This document shows, piece by piece, positions 25,380-33,822 of a stretch of 64,000 nt of DNA. The stretch spans positions 3,348,001 to 3,412,000 of the forward strand of contig NZ_JAPJDC010000001.1 in assembly GCF_026241855.1 (NCBI RefSeq). The letters are read 5' to 3'. This DNA is from Curtobacterium flaccumfaciens pv. betae (GTDB lineage Bacteria; Actinomycetota; Actinomycetes; Actinomycetales; Microbacteriaceae). The translations under genes and the position numbers were made by a program. The notes under the pieces were generated by a model. The model had not been told where the DNA came from and searched no databases. It worked only from the letters and a program-made list of their open reading frames with translations. Position 1 is the first letter of the stretch; each line of letters starts with the position of its first letter.

Positions 25380-25859
25380 ATGCCGACCCCCGACTTCGTC
25401 CTGTCCCTGCGCGAGAAGATCGGCACGGCGCCGCTCTGGCTGTCGGGCGTGAGCGCGATCGTGACGCGCGGCTCCGGCGCCGAGCGCGAACTGCTCGTGG
25501 TGCGACGGGCCGACACGGGCGCGTACACGCCGGTCACCGGGATCGTCGACCCGGGCGAGGAACCCGCCGTCGCCGCCGAACGCGAGGTCCTCGAGGAAGC
25601 AGACGTCGTCGCCGTCGCCGAACGCCTGGCCTGGGTGCAGGTGCTGCCCGAGATGACCTACCCGAACGGCGACCGGTCGCAGTACCTCGACCTGGTCTTC
25701 GCCTGCCGGTACGTCTCCGGGACGCCGAACCCCGCCGACGGCGAGAACACCGAGGCGTTCTGGGCTCGGCTCGACGCCCTGCCCGACATGTCCGAGAACA
25801 TGCGGGCACGCGTCGAGGCCGGGCTGGCGGACGAGCGCGAGGCGCGCTTCCAGCGCTGA
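25380..25859 (+). CDS. Nudix hydrolase
   Basis: A 159-residue pyrophosphohydrolase. The Nudix box begins at Gly53 as GIVDPGEEPAVAAEREVLEE; it fits GX5EX7REUXEEXGU except that Asp stands where Gly is usual. The sequence FVLSLREKIGTAPLWLSGVSAIV at the start is typical of the ADP-ribose/NTP-type actinobacterial group. Substrate unknown. The ATG follows TAGCGT by six bases. It is divergent from nagB with the dre-like site between, so coregulation is possible. Confidence 0.88.
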   Translation: MPTPDFVLSLREKIGTAPLWLSGVSAIVTRGSGAERELLVVRRADTGAYTPVTGIVDPGEEPAVAAEREVLEEADVVAVAERLAWVQVLPEMTYPNGDRSQYLDLVFACRYVSGTPNPADGENTEAFWARLDALPDMSENMRARVEAGLADEREARFQR

Positions 25860-25866
25860 CCCCACC

Positions 25867-25912
25867 GGCCTGGAGGCGCGGTGCCAGGGCGCCACGGACC
25901 TCCCGTCCGCGC
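25867..25912. repeat. Hairpin repeat, family C copy
   Basis: GGCCTGGAGGCGCGGTGCC is followed by GGCACC-like spacing and ACCTCCCGTCCG. Imperfect stem. It lies between the Nudix stop and family B copy 2, in a convergent gap, so two repeat families are adjacent here. Confidence 0.6.
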
Positions 25913-25919
25913 CCCCCCG

Positions 25920-25983
25920 ACGTTTCGGGCACAGCGACAGTCCACGCATCTGGTCGCGCGTGGACTGTCGCTCAGCGCGAAAC
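25920..25983. repeat. Palindromic repeat, family B copy 2
   Basis: GTTTCGGGCACAGCGACAG plus TCCACGC, a 12-base loop, then the complement GCGTGGACTGTCGCTCAGCG. It matches family B copy 1 (9237-9300) in the outer 18 bases of each arm, while the inner arms and loop differ. Located at the convergent ends of the Nudix and ABC ATPase genes. Confidence 0.75.
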
Positions 25984-25993
25984 CTCGTCGCGA

Positions 25994-27064
25994 CTACGCG
26001 AGCGGCGCGACCGCCACGGGTGCGCCGAGCAGGCGCACGGCGACGGGGTCGCCGGTGGCCCGGCGATCGCCGACCTCGTGCTGGACGGTCACGACGGTGT
26101 CGTCGTCCAGGCGGACGGTGGTGCGGCGGATCGACCCGAGGAAGCTCGAGGTGACGACGGTGCCGGTGATGCCCTCGGGGGCGAAGGCGATGTCCTCCGG
26201 CCGGACGTAGGCGAGCACCGGGCCGTCCGGCGCCGAGGAGTCGAGCGCCGGCACCCGGAACCCGTACACGAAGACGTCACCCCCGCGCAGGTCGCCCTGC
26301 AGCCGGTTCGACTGACCGACGAAGTCCGCCGTGAAGGCCGACGACGGGGTGCGGTAGAGCTCCTCGGGCGTGCCGATCTGCTCGATGTCGCCCGCCTGCA
26401 TCACCGCGATCCGGTCGGAGACGGCGAGCGCTTCCTCTTGGTCGTGCGTCACGAACACCGTGGTGATGCCGAGGTCGCTCTGGATGCGTCGGATCTCGTC
26501 ACGCAGCGAGACCCGGACCTTCGCGTCCAGGGCCGACAGCGGCTCGTCGAGCAGGAGCACCCGGGGACGGGTGACCAGGGCACGGGCCAGGGCGACGCGC
26601 TGCTGCTGCCCACCGGAGAGCTGGTGCGGGTAGCGCTCGGCGAACTCGCCGAGGTGGACCATGTCGAGGGCCTCGACCACGCGGCTCCTGCGCTCGGCGG
26701 AGGGAACCCGGCGCATCTCGAGGCCGAAGGCGACGTTCTGCCGGACCGTCATGTGCGGGAACAGCGAGTACTGCTGGAACACCATGCCGATGTCGCGTTT
26801 GTTGACCGGGGTGTCGGCGACGTCCTGTCCGTCGATGCGGATGGAGCCGGCGTCGATCGCCTCGAGGCCCGCGAGCGCCCGGAGCGCCGTCGTCTTGCCG
26901 CAGCCGGACGGGCCGAGCAGCGACACGAACTCCCCGGGCTCGACACGGAGGGACAGTCCCGCGAGCGCCCGGTGTGCGCCGTAGTGCTTCTCGACGGCGT
27001 GGAGTTCGACGACGGCACCGGTGGTGGCGAGGGACGCCGGGGCTGCCGGAGCGGTGACGGTCAT
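25994..27064 (-). CDS. ABC importer ATP-binding protein (PotA/FbpC-like)
   Basis: The ATPase of a four-gene importer. Its 356 residues contain Walker A GPSGCGKTT, signature LSGGQQQR, Walker B VLLLDEP and the switch His in VTHDQEEA. A C-terminal TOBE-type domain follows (about 270-356, with YVRPEDIAF), as in polyamine, iron and phosphonate importers. The ATG overlaps the stop of the second permease gene. The substrate cannot be named from sequence alone. Confidence 0.92.
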   Translation of the reverse strand: MTVTAPAAPASLATTGAVVELHAVEKHYGAHRALAGLSLRVEPGEFVSLLGPSGCGKTTALRALAGLEAIDAGSIRIDGQDVADTPVNKRDIGMVFQQYSLFPHMTVRQNVAFGLEMRRVPSAERRSRVVEALDMVHLGEFAERYPHQLSGGQQQRVALARALVTRPRVLLLDEPLSALDAKVRVSLRDEIRRIQSDLGITTVFVTHDQEEALAVSDRIAVMQAGDIEQIGTPEELYRTPSSAFTADFVGQSNRLQGDLRGGDVFVYGFRVPALDSSAPDGPVLAYVRPEDIAFAPEGITGTVVTSSFLGSIRRTTVRLDDDTVVTVQHEVGDRRATGDPVAVRLLGAPVAVAPLA

Positions 27065-27969
27065 GCGGACTCCTGGGTGCGGGGACGACGGGTGGTGCGG
27101 GTGCGGCGGCCCGTGCGACGGGTCCCGATGCGGCCGATGAGGACGAGCAGCACGAAGCCGAACACGAGCGCGGCGACCGAGAAGATCGCGGCGACGTACG
27201 GGTCGGTCCCCTGCACGAGCACGAGCCCGGTCTGGAACGTGCTGCGGGAGAGGAACGCGGCCAGGGTGTACTCGCCGAGGACCACGGTGATCGTGAGGAA
27301 GCACGCGGCGGTGATGCCCCGGCGCAGGTTCGGCAGGAGCACGCGCCAGGTGACGGTCCACCACGAGGCACCGAGCGAGCGGGCGGCCTCGGACAGGACG
27401 ATCAGGTCCATCGCGGTGATGGCGGCGGCGATCGGGCGGAACGCGAACGGCAGCGTGACGATGCCGATCGCGAACGCCAGCGTCCAGGCGCCGGAGCCGA
27501 AGACCTGCGAGACGACCTGGTACACGGGGATGAACCCGACGACGAGCACCACGACCGGCACGGTGATCGGCACGATGCAGACGAACTCCAGGACGCGTCG
27601 GAGCCTCGGGTAACGGAGCGCGGTGATGATCTGGGCGGGCAGCAGCACGAGCAGCACGATCCCGACGGTGATCACGGCGATGAGCAGCGACGCCCCGAGC
27701 CCGTCGAACACGGGCTGGTAGGTGAACGCGTTGGCCGGGTCCCCGATCGCTGCCCAGTGCGTGAAGGTCAGGCCGCCGTCGGTGCCCTGCCGGAACGTGA
27801 ACTGCAGCAGGGCGACCAGCGGGACGGCGAACAGCAGCCCGATCACGGTGAGCACGGTCACGGCCGCACCACGGGACGGGGCCGTGCCGAAGCGGCGGAC
27901 GCGGGACGGGCCTCCGAGCCGAACCGGCTGCGCCGGGCGCACCGGGCGGACCGGTGCCGCCGCGCTCAT
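27061..27969 (-). CDS. ABC importer permease (second)
   Basis: A 302-residue inner-membrane permease of the CysW/PotC type with about six helices. The EAA loop reads LSEAARSLGASWWTVTWRVLLPNLRRG, the coupling helix that contacts the ATPase. The N-terminus (~35 residues) is Pro/Arg-rich and the C-terminus strongly basic. The start overlaps the stop of the first permease and its own stop overlaps the ATPase start, so the operon is tightly coupled. Confidence 0.9.
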   Translation of the reverse strand: MSAAAPVRPVRPAQPVRLGGPSRVRRFGTAPSRGAAVTVLTVIGLLFAVPLVALLQFTFRQGTDGGLTFTHWAAIGDPANAFTYQPVFDGLGASLLIAVITVGIVLLVLLPAQIITALRYPRLRRVLEFVCIVPITVPVVVLVVGFIPVYQVVSQVFGSGAWTLAFAIGIVTLPFAFRPIAAAITAMDLIVLSEAARSLGASWWTVTWRVLLPNLRRGITAACFLTITVVLGEYTLAAFLSRSTFQTGLVLVQGTDPYVAAIFSVAALVFGFVLLVLIGRIGTRRTGRRTRTTRRPRTQESA

Positions 27970-28919
27970 CGCTGCCACCTGGCGGCTCGGCGCTGCAGCA
28001 GCGAGTAGGCGCCCATCACGACCGCCATCACGACGACCATGCCGAACGCGAGCACCCCGGCGACGTTCTGCAGGCCGACGAGCGTCTCGCTGGTGAGCTG
28101 CGTGCGGATCGTGAGCGGCACGATGCCGCCCTGCGAGATGAGGGCCGCGGCGGTGGCGAACGACGAGAAGCCGTTCGCGAAGAGCAGCAGGAGCGAGCCC
28201 CAGAACGCCGGTGCCAGGACCGGCAACGCGATCCGGCGCCAGTACGTCAGACGCGAGGCGCCGAGGGTCGCGGCGGCCTCGCCCCACTGGGCCTTGACGC
28301 CCTCGAGTGCGGGCATGAACGTGAGGACCATGAGCGGCACCTGGAAGTAGACGTAGGGGATGACGAGCCCGGGCACGGTGTACAGGAAGGCGCCGTCCGC
28401 GTTGAGGTCGACGTGGAAGACCGTGACCAACCACGTCGTGACGAGTCCCTGCACGCCGATCGTGGCGATGAACGCGAACGCGAGCATGACGCCGCCGAAC
28501 TGGGCGAGGACGCTCGCCGCCGAGTCGATCATCGACCGGACCAGTCCGTCCGGCCGCAGTGCCGAGAGCGCCCAGCAGACAACCGCGCCGAGCACGGCTC
28601 CGATGACCGCGGAGGCGGCGGACAGGCCGAACGACCCGCCGAACGCCCGCAGCACGGACGGGTCGGCGAAGGCCGCGAGGTTCGCGAACGTGAACGCTCC
28701 GGAGCCGTCGAAGAAGCCGCTGCCGATCGCGATCACGGCGGGGACGGCGAGGAACAGCAGGACGTAGGCGGCGAAGGGGGTCAGCCCCAGCCAGGCGAGG
28801 CCGACGCGGCGCCGGACACGGGGTCCGGCGCCGCGACGGACGGCATCGGCGGGCGCGGACGCCGGGCGCACGGTGCTCGGAGCGCTCGTCGCGGGCGCGT
28901 CTGCCGATGCGGTGGTCAT
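27966..28919 (-). CDS. ABC importer permease (first)
   Basis: A 317-residue permease of the PotB/CysU type with about six helices from residue 43 onward. The EAA-type loop reads WGEAAATLGASRLTYWRRIALPVLAPAF. A disordered Ala/Pro-rich N-terminus of about 35 residues precedes the first helix. It starts five bases after the binding-protein stop and overlaps the next permease in ATGA. Confidence 0.9.
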   Translation of the reverse strand: MTTASADAPATSAPSTVRPASAPADAVRRGAGPRVRRRVGLAWLGLTPFAAYVLLFLAVPAVIAIGSGFFDGSGAFTFANLAAFADPSVLRAFGGSFGLSAASAVIGAVLGAVVCWALSALRPDGLVRSMIDSAASVLAQFGGVMLAFAFIATIGVQGLVTTWLVTVFHVDLNADGAFLYTVPGLVIPYVYFQVPLMVLTFMPALEGVKAQWGEAAATLGASRLTYWRRIALPVLAPAFWGSLLLLFANGFSSFATAAALISQGGIVPLTIRTQLTSETLVGLQNVAGVLAFGMVVVMAVVMGAYSLLQRRAARWQR

Positions 28920-28924
28920 GCTGC

Positions 28925-30070
28925 TCAGGACCCCATCGTCGAGGACCACTTGGCCTTGAGCACCGTCGCGGCGTCGGCGACCTGCGCGTCGGTCAGCTCG
29001 ACGTAGTCCTTCGGCGCACCACCGGCGGCGTCGAGGGCGTCCTGGTCGACCTTGCCGGACTTCTCCATCGCCGACAGGGTGGCGGGGAAGGCACCGGCCT
29101 GCAGGTACAGGTTCTGGGCCTCCGGGCTGGCGATGTACTCCTGCCACAGGCGGGCGGCCGCGGGGTGCGGGGCGTCCTTGGTGATGGCCTGCGAGTAGTA
29201 CGAGCCGAGCGCCTGCCCCTTCGGGACGACGGTCTTCCAGTCCTTGTTGCCACTCGCGCCCGCTGCCGGTCCCCACGCCAGGTTGTTGTACGACCACTGG
29301 ATGACCACGGGGGTCTCACCCGAGGCGACCGTGGCCTGCGTCGGCAGCACGTTCTGGAAGTTGCCGGCCTTCTTCAGGTCACCGAAGTAGTCGACGCCCT
29401 TCGTGATGTCGTCGGCCGAGCCACCGTTCTCGAGCGCCGCCAGGTACACGGCCGAGGCGGCCTGGTTGGCCTGCGTCGGGTCACCCGCGATCGAGACCTT
29501 GCCCTTGTACTCGCTGCCGAGCAGGTCCTGCAGGTCCTTCGGGGCGTCGGAGATCTTCGACGAGTCGTACCCGATCGACATCAGGCCGGTGTAGTCACGC
29601 GTCCACGCGCCGTCCTTCTCCTTCAGGTCGGTGGGGATGTCGTCCCAGTTCGCGACCTTGTAGTCGGTGAGCAGGTCGAGGTTCTCCTGCAGCACCGCGT
29701 TGCCGAGGTCGAGCACGTCGGGCGCGGTGGACTGGCCCTTCTGCGACTTCACGGCGGCGACCTCGTCGGCGCTCGAGCCGTTCGGGTTCGCGGAGTTGAT
29801 CTTGATGCCGTACTTCTTGGTGAAGCCGTCGATGATCTTGCCGTAGTTGGCCCACGACGGCGGCAGCGCGATGACGTTCAGCTGGCCCTCGGCCTTGGCG
29901 GCCTTGACGAGGGCGTCCATGCCGCCGGCGGTCTCGGCGCTGGTGGCGGTCTTCCAGTCGGCGTCGCCGTCGGAGCCGGCGCTCGCGGAGCTCGTCGCCG
30001 AGCATCCGGCGAGGGTGACGATCGCTGCGGCGGCCAGGGCGATGCCGGCCAGGGTGCGCTTGTGCTGCAC
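28925..30070 (-). CDS. ABC importer substrate-binding lipoprotein
   Basis: A 381-residue type 2 periplasmic-binding fold protein (COG0687/COG1840-like). The lipobox is LAGC with Cys23 after a basic, hydrophobic signal peptide. Features such as GYDSSKISDAPKDLQDLLGSEYKGKVSI are typical of the iron/polyamine/2-aminoethylphosphonate binder superfamily. GTG start with AAAGG upstream. It is the first gene of the binder-permease-permease-ATPase operon. I cannot choose between iron, polyamine and phosphonate. Confidence 0.9.
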   Translation of the reverse strand: MQHKRTLAGIALAAAAIVTLAGCSATSSASAGSDGDADWKTATSAETAGGMDALVKAAKAEGQLNVIALPPSWANYGKIIDGFTKKYGIKINSANPNGSSADEVAAVKSQKGQSTAPDVLDLGNAVLQENLDLLTDYKVANWDDIPTDLKEKDGAWTRDYTGLMSIGYDSSKISDAPKDLQDLLGSEYKGKVSIAGDPTQANQAASAVYLAALENGGSADDITKGVDYFGDLKKAGNFQNVLPTQATVASGETPVVIQWSYNNLAWGPAAGASGNKDWKTVVPKGQALGSYYSQAITKDAPHPAAARLWQEYIASPEAQNLYLQAGAFPATLSAMEKSGKVDQDALDAAGGAPKDYVELTDAQVADAATVLKAKWSSTMGS

Positions 30071-30254
30071 GGGTGGGCCTTTCGGGTGGGGGAAGGTGCT
30101 GAGGTGACCGGGGGTCCGGGTTCTGGTCGATCGTGGACGCGGCCGGTTTCCGGCCCGTGCTCCGGTGGTGAACGGCGGCGGAACAGCGGGTGCGGCTGTA
30201 CGCTTTGCTCGATCTGGGCGCATGGTCGCGCCCACATCAGGCCTGGAGGCACGG

Positions 30255-30692
30255 ATGCGGTTCACGACGACGGTCCTGCAAGCACGGAAGACGGCGACCG
30301 GACTCCCCGTCCCGGAGTCCGTCATCGAGGCGCTCGGATCCGGCAAGCGCCCCGCGGTGGTCGTCACGATCAACCGGGGACACACCTACCGCTCCACCGT
30401 CGGGGTCATGGACGAGCAGTACCTGGTGCCGCTGTCGGCCGCACACCGTGAGGCCGCCGGGATCGCCGCAGGGGACACCGTCGAGGTCGCACTCGAGGTC
30501 GACACCCTGCCCCGGACCGTCGACCTACCGGAGGACCTGGCCGCCGCGCTGCAGGAGGCCGGCGTGCGTGCGGCGTTCGACACCCTGTCGAACTCGCGGC
30601 AGCGGGCACTCGCCGACCCGGTCACGCAGGCGAAGGCCCCGGAGACCCGGGCACGGCGGATCGAGAAGGCCGTGGAGTCTCTGGGAGGGTAG
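30255..30692 (+). CDS. DUF1905/OmdA-like (YdeI family) protein
   Basis: A 145-residue protein in two parts: an N-terminal beta-barrel DUF1905 domain (about 1-75, with MRFTTTVLQ and GDTVEVALEVD) and a C-terminal helical YdeI/OmdA segment (about 88-145, with FDTLSNSRQRALADPV). The family is sometimes called bacteriocin-protection; its function is unknown. The ribosome site is within GGCCTGGAGGCACGG, which matches the family C repeat core. It is divergent from the binding-protein gene and is followed by a family E repeat. Confidence 0.85.
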   Translation: MRFTTTVLQARKTATGLPVPESVIEALGSGKRPAVVVTINRGHTYRSTVGVMDEQYLVPLSAAHREAAGIAAGDTVEVALEVDTLPRTVDLPEDLAAALQEAGVRAAFDTLSNSRQRALADPVTQAKAPETRARRIEKAVESLGG

Positions 30693-30724
30693 TGGTGCGG
30701 AGGGTCGGGGGGGCGGGGTTGGGC

Positions 30725-30837
30725 GGCCTGGTCGTTTCGGGCATACCTGGTCGTTCCGGGCGTACCTGGTCGGAAGTTCTCGCCAGGTATGCCCGGAAGC
30801 ACCAGGTATCGCGGGCGTTCTGGGAAAGAACGGGCTC
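30725..30837. repeat. Composite hairpin repeat, family E copy 1
   Basis: Two GGGC(A/G)TACCTGGTCG units, GGAAGTTCT, the complement CCAGGTATGCCCG, then CGTTCTGGGAAAGAACG. The same order occurs at 40379-40489 and, inverted, at 33579-33690. This copy fills the convergent gap between the DUF1905 gene and the NAD(P)HX dehydratase gene and touches the latter's stop codon. Confidence 0.78.
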
Positions 30838-31699
30838 AGGCCCCGAGCTCGACCAGGACCCGCGGGATCTCGGTCACGAGTTCGCTCGCCAGGTACCCGA
30901 GCGGCCCGACCTGCACCGCGAGTCGGTCGCCTGCGGCAGCGTGCACGTAGGACGCCCACGCCACGGCCTGTGCCGGATCGGCGCCGCGGGCGAGCAGGCC
31001 GGTGACCGCACCGGACAGCACGTCCCCACTGCCGCTCGTGCCGAGACCGCCGGAGCCGGTGCCCTTGAGCCACGCCCGACCCTGCGGTGTGGCGATGGCG
31101 TCGCCGAGGGCCACGACGGCACCGAAGCGGTTCGCGATCGCAACGGCGTCGGCCACGTCGTCGTCGCTGCACTCCCGCCCGAGCAGGCGTTCGGCCTCGC
31201 CGGAGTTCGGCGTCATCACGAGCCGTCCGCGCAGCGGTTCCAGGCGGTCCCGCACGTCGGCGGCCACCCCGAGGGCGAAGGCGTCGAGCACGACGGTGGT
31301 GTGCGGACCGACGACGTCGGCGAGTCCGGCCACGAGGTCACGGGAACCGTCCGGCTCGTCGAGCCCCGGCCCGACCAACACGGCGTCGGCACTCGACGCG
31401 CTGTCCGCGATGCCCTCGATCGCGCCGACGGCGATGTGTCCGTCCTGGTCCTCGTCGAGTGGTTCGACCCCGGACTCGGGCACCGCGACCGCGACCTCGT
31501 TCGCCACGCTCCGGCCGACCGCCAGGGTGAGACGACCGGCGCCGACCCGGAGTGCGGCGAGCGCGGAGAGCAGCGCTGCTCCCGGCGTCCGTGCGGCTCC
31601 CCCGATGACGAGCACCTGCCCGCGGCCGTACTTGCCGGCACCGGGTTCGGGCAAGGGCCAGTCCCGCAGGAAGTTCGGGGTGACGGGTTCAGTGGACAT
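30836..31699 (-). CDS. nnrD: ADP/ATP-dependent NAD(P)H-hydrate dehydratase
   Basis: Repairs hydrated NADH and NADPH (NADHX, NADPHX). The 287-residue carbohydrate-kinase-like protein has YGRGQVLVIGGA near the N-terminus, MTPNSGEAERLLG, and the C-terminal GTSGSGDVLSGAVTGLLARG loop with the catalytic Asp. It lacks the N-terminal epimerase domain found in fused NnrE-NnrD proteins. The start lies 11 bases inside the end of the phosphatase gene upstream. Confidence 0.9.
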   Translation of the reverse strand: MSTEPVTPNFLRDWPLPEPGAGKYGRGQVLVIGGAARTPGAALLSALAALRVGAGRLTLAVGRSVANEVAVAVPESGVEPLDEDQDGHIAVGAIEGIADSASSADAVLVGPGLDEPDGSRDLVAGLADVVGPHTTVVLDAFALGVAADVRDRLEPLRGRLVMTPNSGEAERLLGRECSDDDVADAVAIANRFGAVVALGDAIATPQGRAWLKGTGSGGLGTSGSGDVLSGAVTGLLARGADPAQAVAWASYVHAAAGDRLAVQVGPLGYLASELVTEIPRVLVELGA

Positions 31700-32429
31700 G
31701 TTCGTCGTCCTTCCGGCCGGTGTGCTGGGTGACCTCGTCGTCGTCCAGGTGCCCGACGGAGGAGAACTCCTCGAGCACCCACGGCGATCCGGCGTCGTCG
31801 CGACGGAGCCGGGTGAGGGAGGCGTTCGCGACGGCGTGGGTCCGGGCGAACTCCATGAGCGCCGGCTCGTCGAGGTCGAGGCACACCGCGACGGCGAGCA
31901 TCACCACGGCGTCGTGCGCGGCGATCACCAGGCGCTCGGCGCCGTCGACCCGCTCGACATCGCCGAGGAGGGACCGGAGCCGGAGCATCACGTCGGCCCA
32001 CGACTCCCCGCCCGCCGGCCGGTGGTAGTACTTGCCGAGCCACTGCCGACGGCGTTCCTCGTCCGGGTACCGGTTGCGGACGCCCTGCAGGGTCAGCAGG
32101 TCGAGGACGCCGAGTTCGCGGTCGCGCAGCCGCTCGTCCACCCGCTTCTCGGGTTCGGCGAGGCCGGCTGCCTCGAGCGCGATCGCGATGGTCTGTTGTG
32201 CGCGGAGGTACGGCGACACCCACAGCGCGACGGGAACGTCGTCGATCCCGCGGTCGGCGAGCTCCTGCCCGAGGGCCCGGGACTGATCAGTGCCGAGCGG
32301 GCTGAGTGGGACGTCGGCGTCCCGGAACTCGACGTCGACGACGTCGTCGCCCGCTGCTTCGGCCCGAGCCGCCGCGACGTTCGCGACCGATTCGCCGTGA
32401 CGGACGAGCCAGATCTCCTGCACTGCCAT
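31689..32429 (-). CDS. Histidine phosphatase family protein
   Basis: A phosphoglycerate-mutase-like phosphatase of 246 residues. The catalytic motif LVRHGESVANV (His11) is at the start, with acid Glu in ELGVLDLL and the second His in IAAHDAVVM. The residue pattern fits broad-specificity phosphatases. TAGCGT (32436-32441, minus strand) lies six bases before the ATG, so it is probably leaderless. It overlaps the downstream dehydratase gene by 11 bp, implying cotranscription. A 23-bp tandem array lies directly upstream of its promoter. Confidence 0.88.
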   Translation of the reverse strand: MAVQEIWLVRHGESVANVAAARAEAAGDDVVDVEFRDADVPLSPLGTDQSRALGQELADRGIDDVPVALWVSPYLRAQQTIAIALEAAGLAEPEKRVDERLRDRELGVLDLLTLQGVRNRYPDEERRRQWLGKYYHRPAGGESWADVMLRLRSLLGDVERVDGAERLVIAAHDAVVMLAVAVCLDLDEPALMEFARTHAVANASLTRLRRDDAGSPWVLEEFSSVGHLDDDEVTQHTGRKDDEHVH

Positions 32430-32467
32430 GCCGCCACGCTAGCCAGAGCGTGCTGTGCCGGTTCACC

Positions 32468-32559
32468 GGTGCCGAACGGTCACCCCGTGCGGTGCCGAAC
32501 GGTCACCCCGTGCGGCGTCGAACGGTCACCCCGCGCGGCGTCGAACGCTCCGGACCGGG
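32468..32559. repeat. 23-bp tandem direct repeats
   Basis: Three units of GGTGCCGAACGGTCACCCCG plus three bases (32468, 32491, 32514) and a degenerate fourth (32537). The first two are identical; the third differs at four positions. The array covers the last codons and stop of the endonuclease-like gene and lies about 27 bp upstream of the -10 box of the histidine phosphatase gene. It may be a set of regulator sites or simple slippage. Confidence 0.8.
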
Positions 32560-33485
32560 CGGACCGCGCACGGGAGCCCCGCCGCCCGGAGTCGCAGTGC
32601 CAGCGCTTCGAGGTCGAAGAGGTCTCGCCACTCGAGCCGGATGATCGTCCGGACACCCGGCACGGTGAGCAACCGACCGTGCCGCCGCTTCTCGTCGAGG
32701 AACACCTCGGTCGGGCTCCGGCCGCCGAGGTAGCGCTCCTGGGAGTACTTGGCCCGTCCGTCGATCTCGACGATGACCCCGTGGTCCGGGAACCAGAAGT
32801 CGACCGCGGACCGACGGCCGTCCACGACGAACTCCTGCTGCAGAACCGGCGCGGGCAGTCCGAGCTCCCGGAACACGACCCGAGCGAGCGACTCGGCCGG
32901 CGACCCGGACCGACCGTCGGCCAGGTCGAGCACCTGCTGCGCCAGGGCTCGGGCGCGGGCCTTCGGAGGAACCGCTCGTCGGAGGTCGGCGTCGTCGAAC
33001 CCACGTCGCAGCGCGGCGTCCGCGATGATGACGCCGGCCCGCAGGTCGCCGGACATCGCGATGTCGACGACGGTCCGGGGCACGGAGGTGACGGCGATCG
33101 CACCGACCGTGATCCGTTCGGCCCGGCCGACGGGTCTCGTGTGCAGGACCAGCTCGGCGCTCCTGCCCCGGTACATCGACTCCGGCACCGTCGCGTGCAC
33201 CGGGACGTCCCACCCGGCGAGCGCCGGGAGGCCGTGCAGGGCCGCCGCGGACAGGTGCGAGGCCGTCGCCCGCGTGCCGAGCCGTCCGAGCCGCGCGAAG
33301 ACCCGGGTGACGTACCGCTGACGAGGCCCGGCCGCGTCCCACGCGGCGCCGTCGACGAAGGCGTTCGGCCCGACCCGGACCAGGCGGCCGACACCCTGGG
33401 TCCGGGTCCGGCGGCGCAGGGTGGTGGCATCGAGGCCGGCCTCGTGCATGGCGGAGGCTCGGAGGATGGGCAGCGACTCGTTCAT
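32526..33485 (-). CDS. AbiEi-like protein with DUF559/VSR-type endonuclease domain
   Basis: A 319-residue protein. The N-terminal half (about 5-150) resembles the AbiEi antitoxin-type fold common in actinobacteria: winged helix, then ALHGLPALAGW and SVPRTVVDIAMSG. The C-terminal half is a restriction-endonuclease-like DUF559 domain with VDFWFPDHGVIVEIDGRAKY and RRHGRLLTVPGVRTIIRLEW. The basic C-terminus is encoded by the 23-bp repeat array. No partner AbiEii nucleotidyltransferase is next to it. The role is uncertain; a defence or DNA-repair connection is only suggestive. Confidence 0.8.
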   Translation of the reverse strand: MNESLPILRASAMHEAGLDATTLRRRTRTQGVGRLVRVGPNAFVDGAAWDAAGPRQRYVTRVFARLGRLGTRATASHLSAAALHGLPALAGWDVPVHATVPESMYRGRSAELVLHTRPVGRAERITVGAIAVTSVPRTVVDIAMSGDLRAGVIIADAALRRGFDDADLRRAVPPKARARALAQQVLDLADGRSGSPAESLARVVFRELGLPAPVLQQEFVVDGRRSAVDFWFPDHGVIVEIDGRAKYSQERYLGGRSPTEVFLDEKRRHGRLLTVPGVRTIIRLEWRDLFDLEALALRLRAAGLPCAVRPVRSVRRRAG

Positions 33486-33578
33486 GCACGTGACGATGCC
33501 CGCTCAGCCACCCGCTCCTGGGGCCGATGTCGGGAACTGTGGACGGGCCTCCAGGCCTGGGCGGTTGTGGAGGGGAGA

Positions 33579-33690
33579 CGTTCCTTCCCAGAACGGCCGC
33601 GATGCCAAGCGGAACCGGGCGTACCTGGCCGGAAGTTCCGACCAGGTACGCCCGATTCGACCAGCTACGCCCGATTCGACCAGGCCACCC
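33579..33690. repeat. Composite hairpin repeat, family E copy 2 (inverted)
   Basis: ACGTTCCTTCCCAGAACG, a 17-base spacer, AAGCGGAACCGGGCGTACC, then GGAAGTTCCGACCAGG and repeated TACGCCCGATTCGACCAG. This is the inverse orientation of the copies at 30725 and 40379. It occupies the 337-bp gap between the endonuclease-like gene and the GH38 gene. The gap also holds a half family C element (GGGCCTCCAGGCC, about 33544) and short CGACCAGGCCACCCGACC duplications near 33677-33715; nothing else is evident. Confidence 0.78.
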
Positions 33691-33822
33691 GACCCGCCCG
33701 ACCAGGCCACCCGACCCGCACGCGCACGCCGCACCCCGCACGCAACACGACGCCGAACGGAACGCACCCGTGTCCCGTCCGGCGCCGCGGTCTCTCCCCG
33801 ACCGAACGCCGGGCCCGCTGCC

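Noticed and set aside
25860..25993. Insertion sequence ends
   Set aside because: Two hairpin repeats but no transposase frame and no target duplication; described as repeat families instead.
32468..32559. CRISPR or VNTR-type spacer array
   Set aside because: Head-to-tail repeats without spacers; treated as a short tandem repeat.
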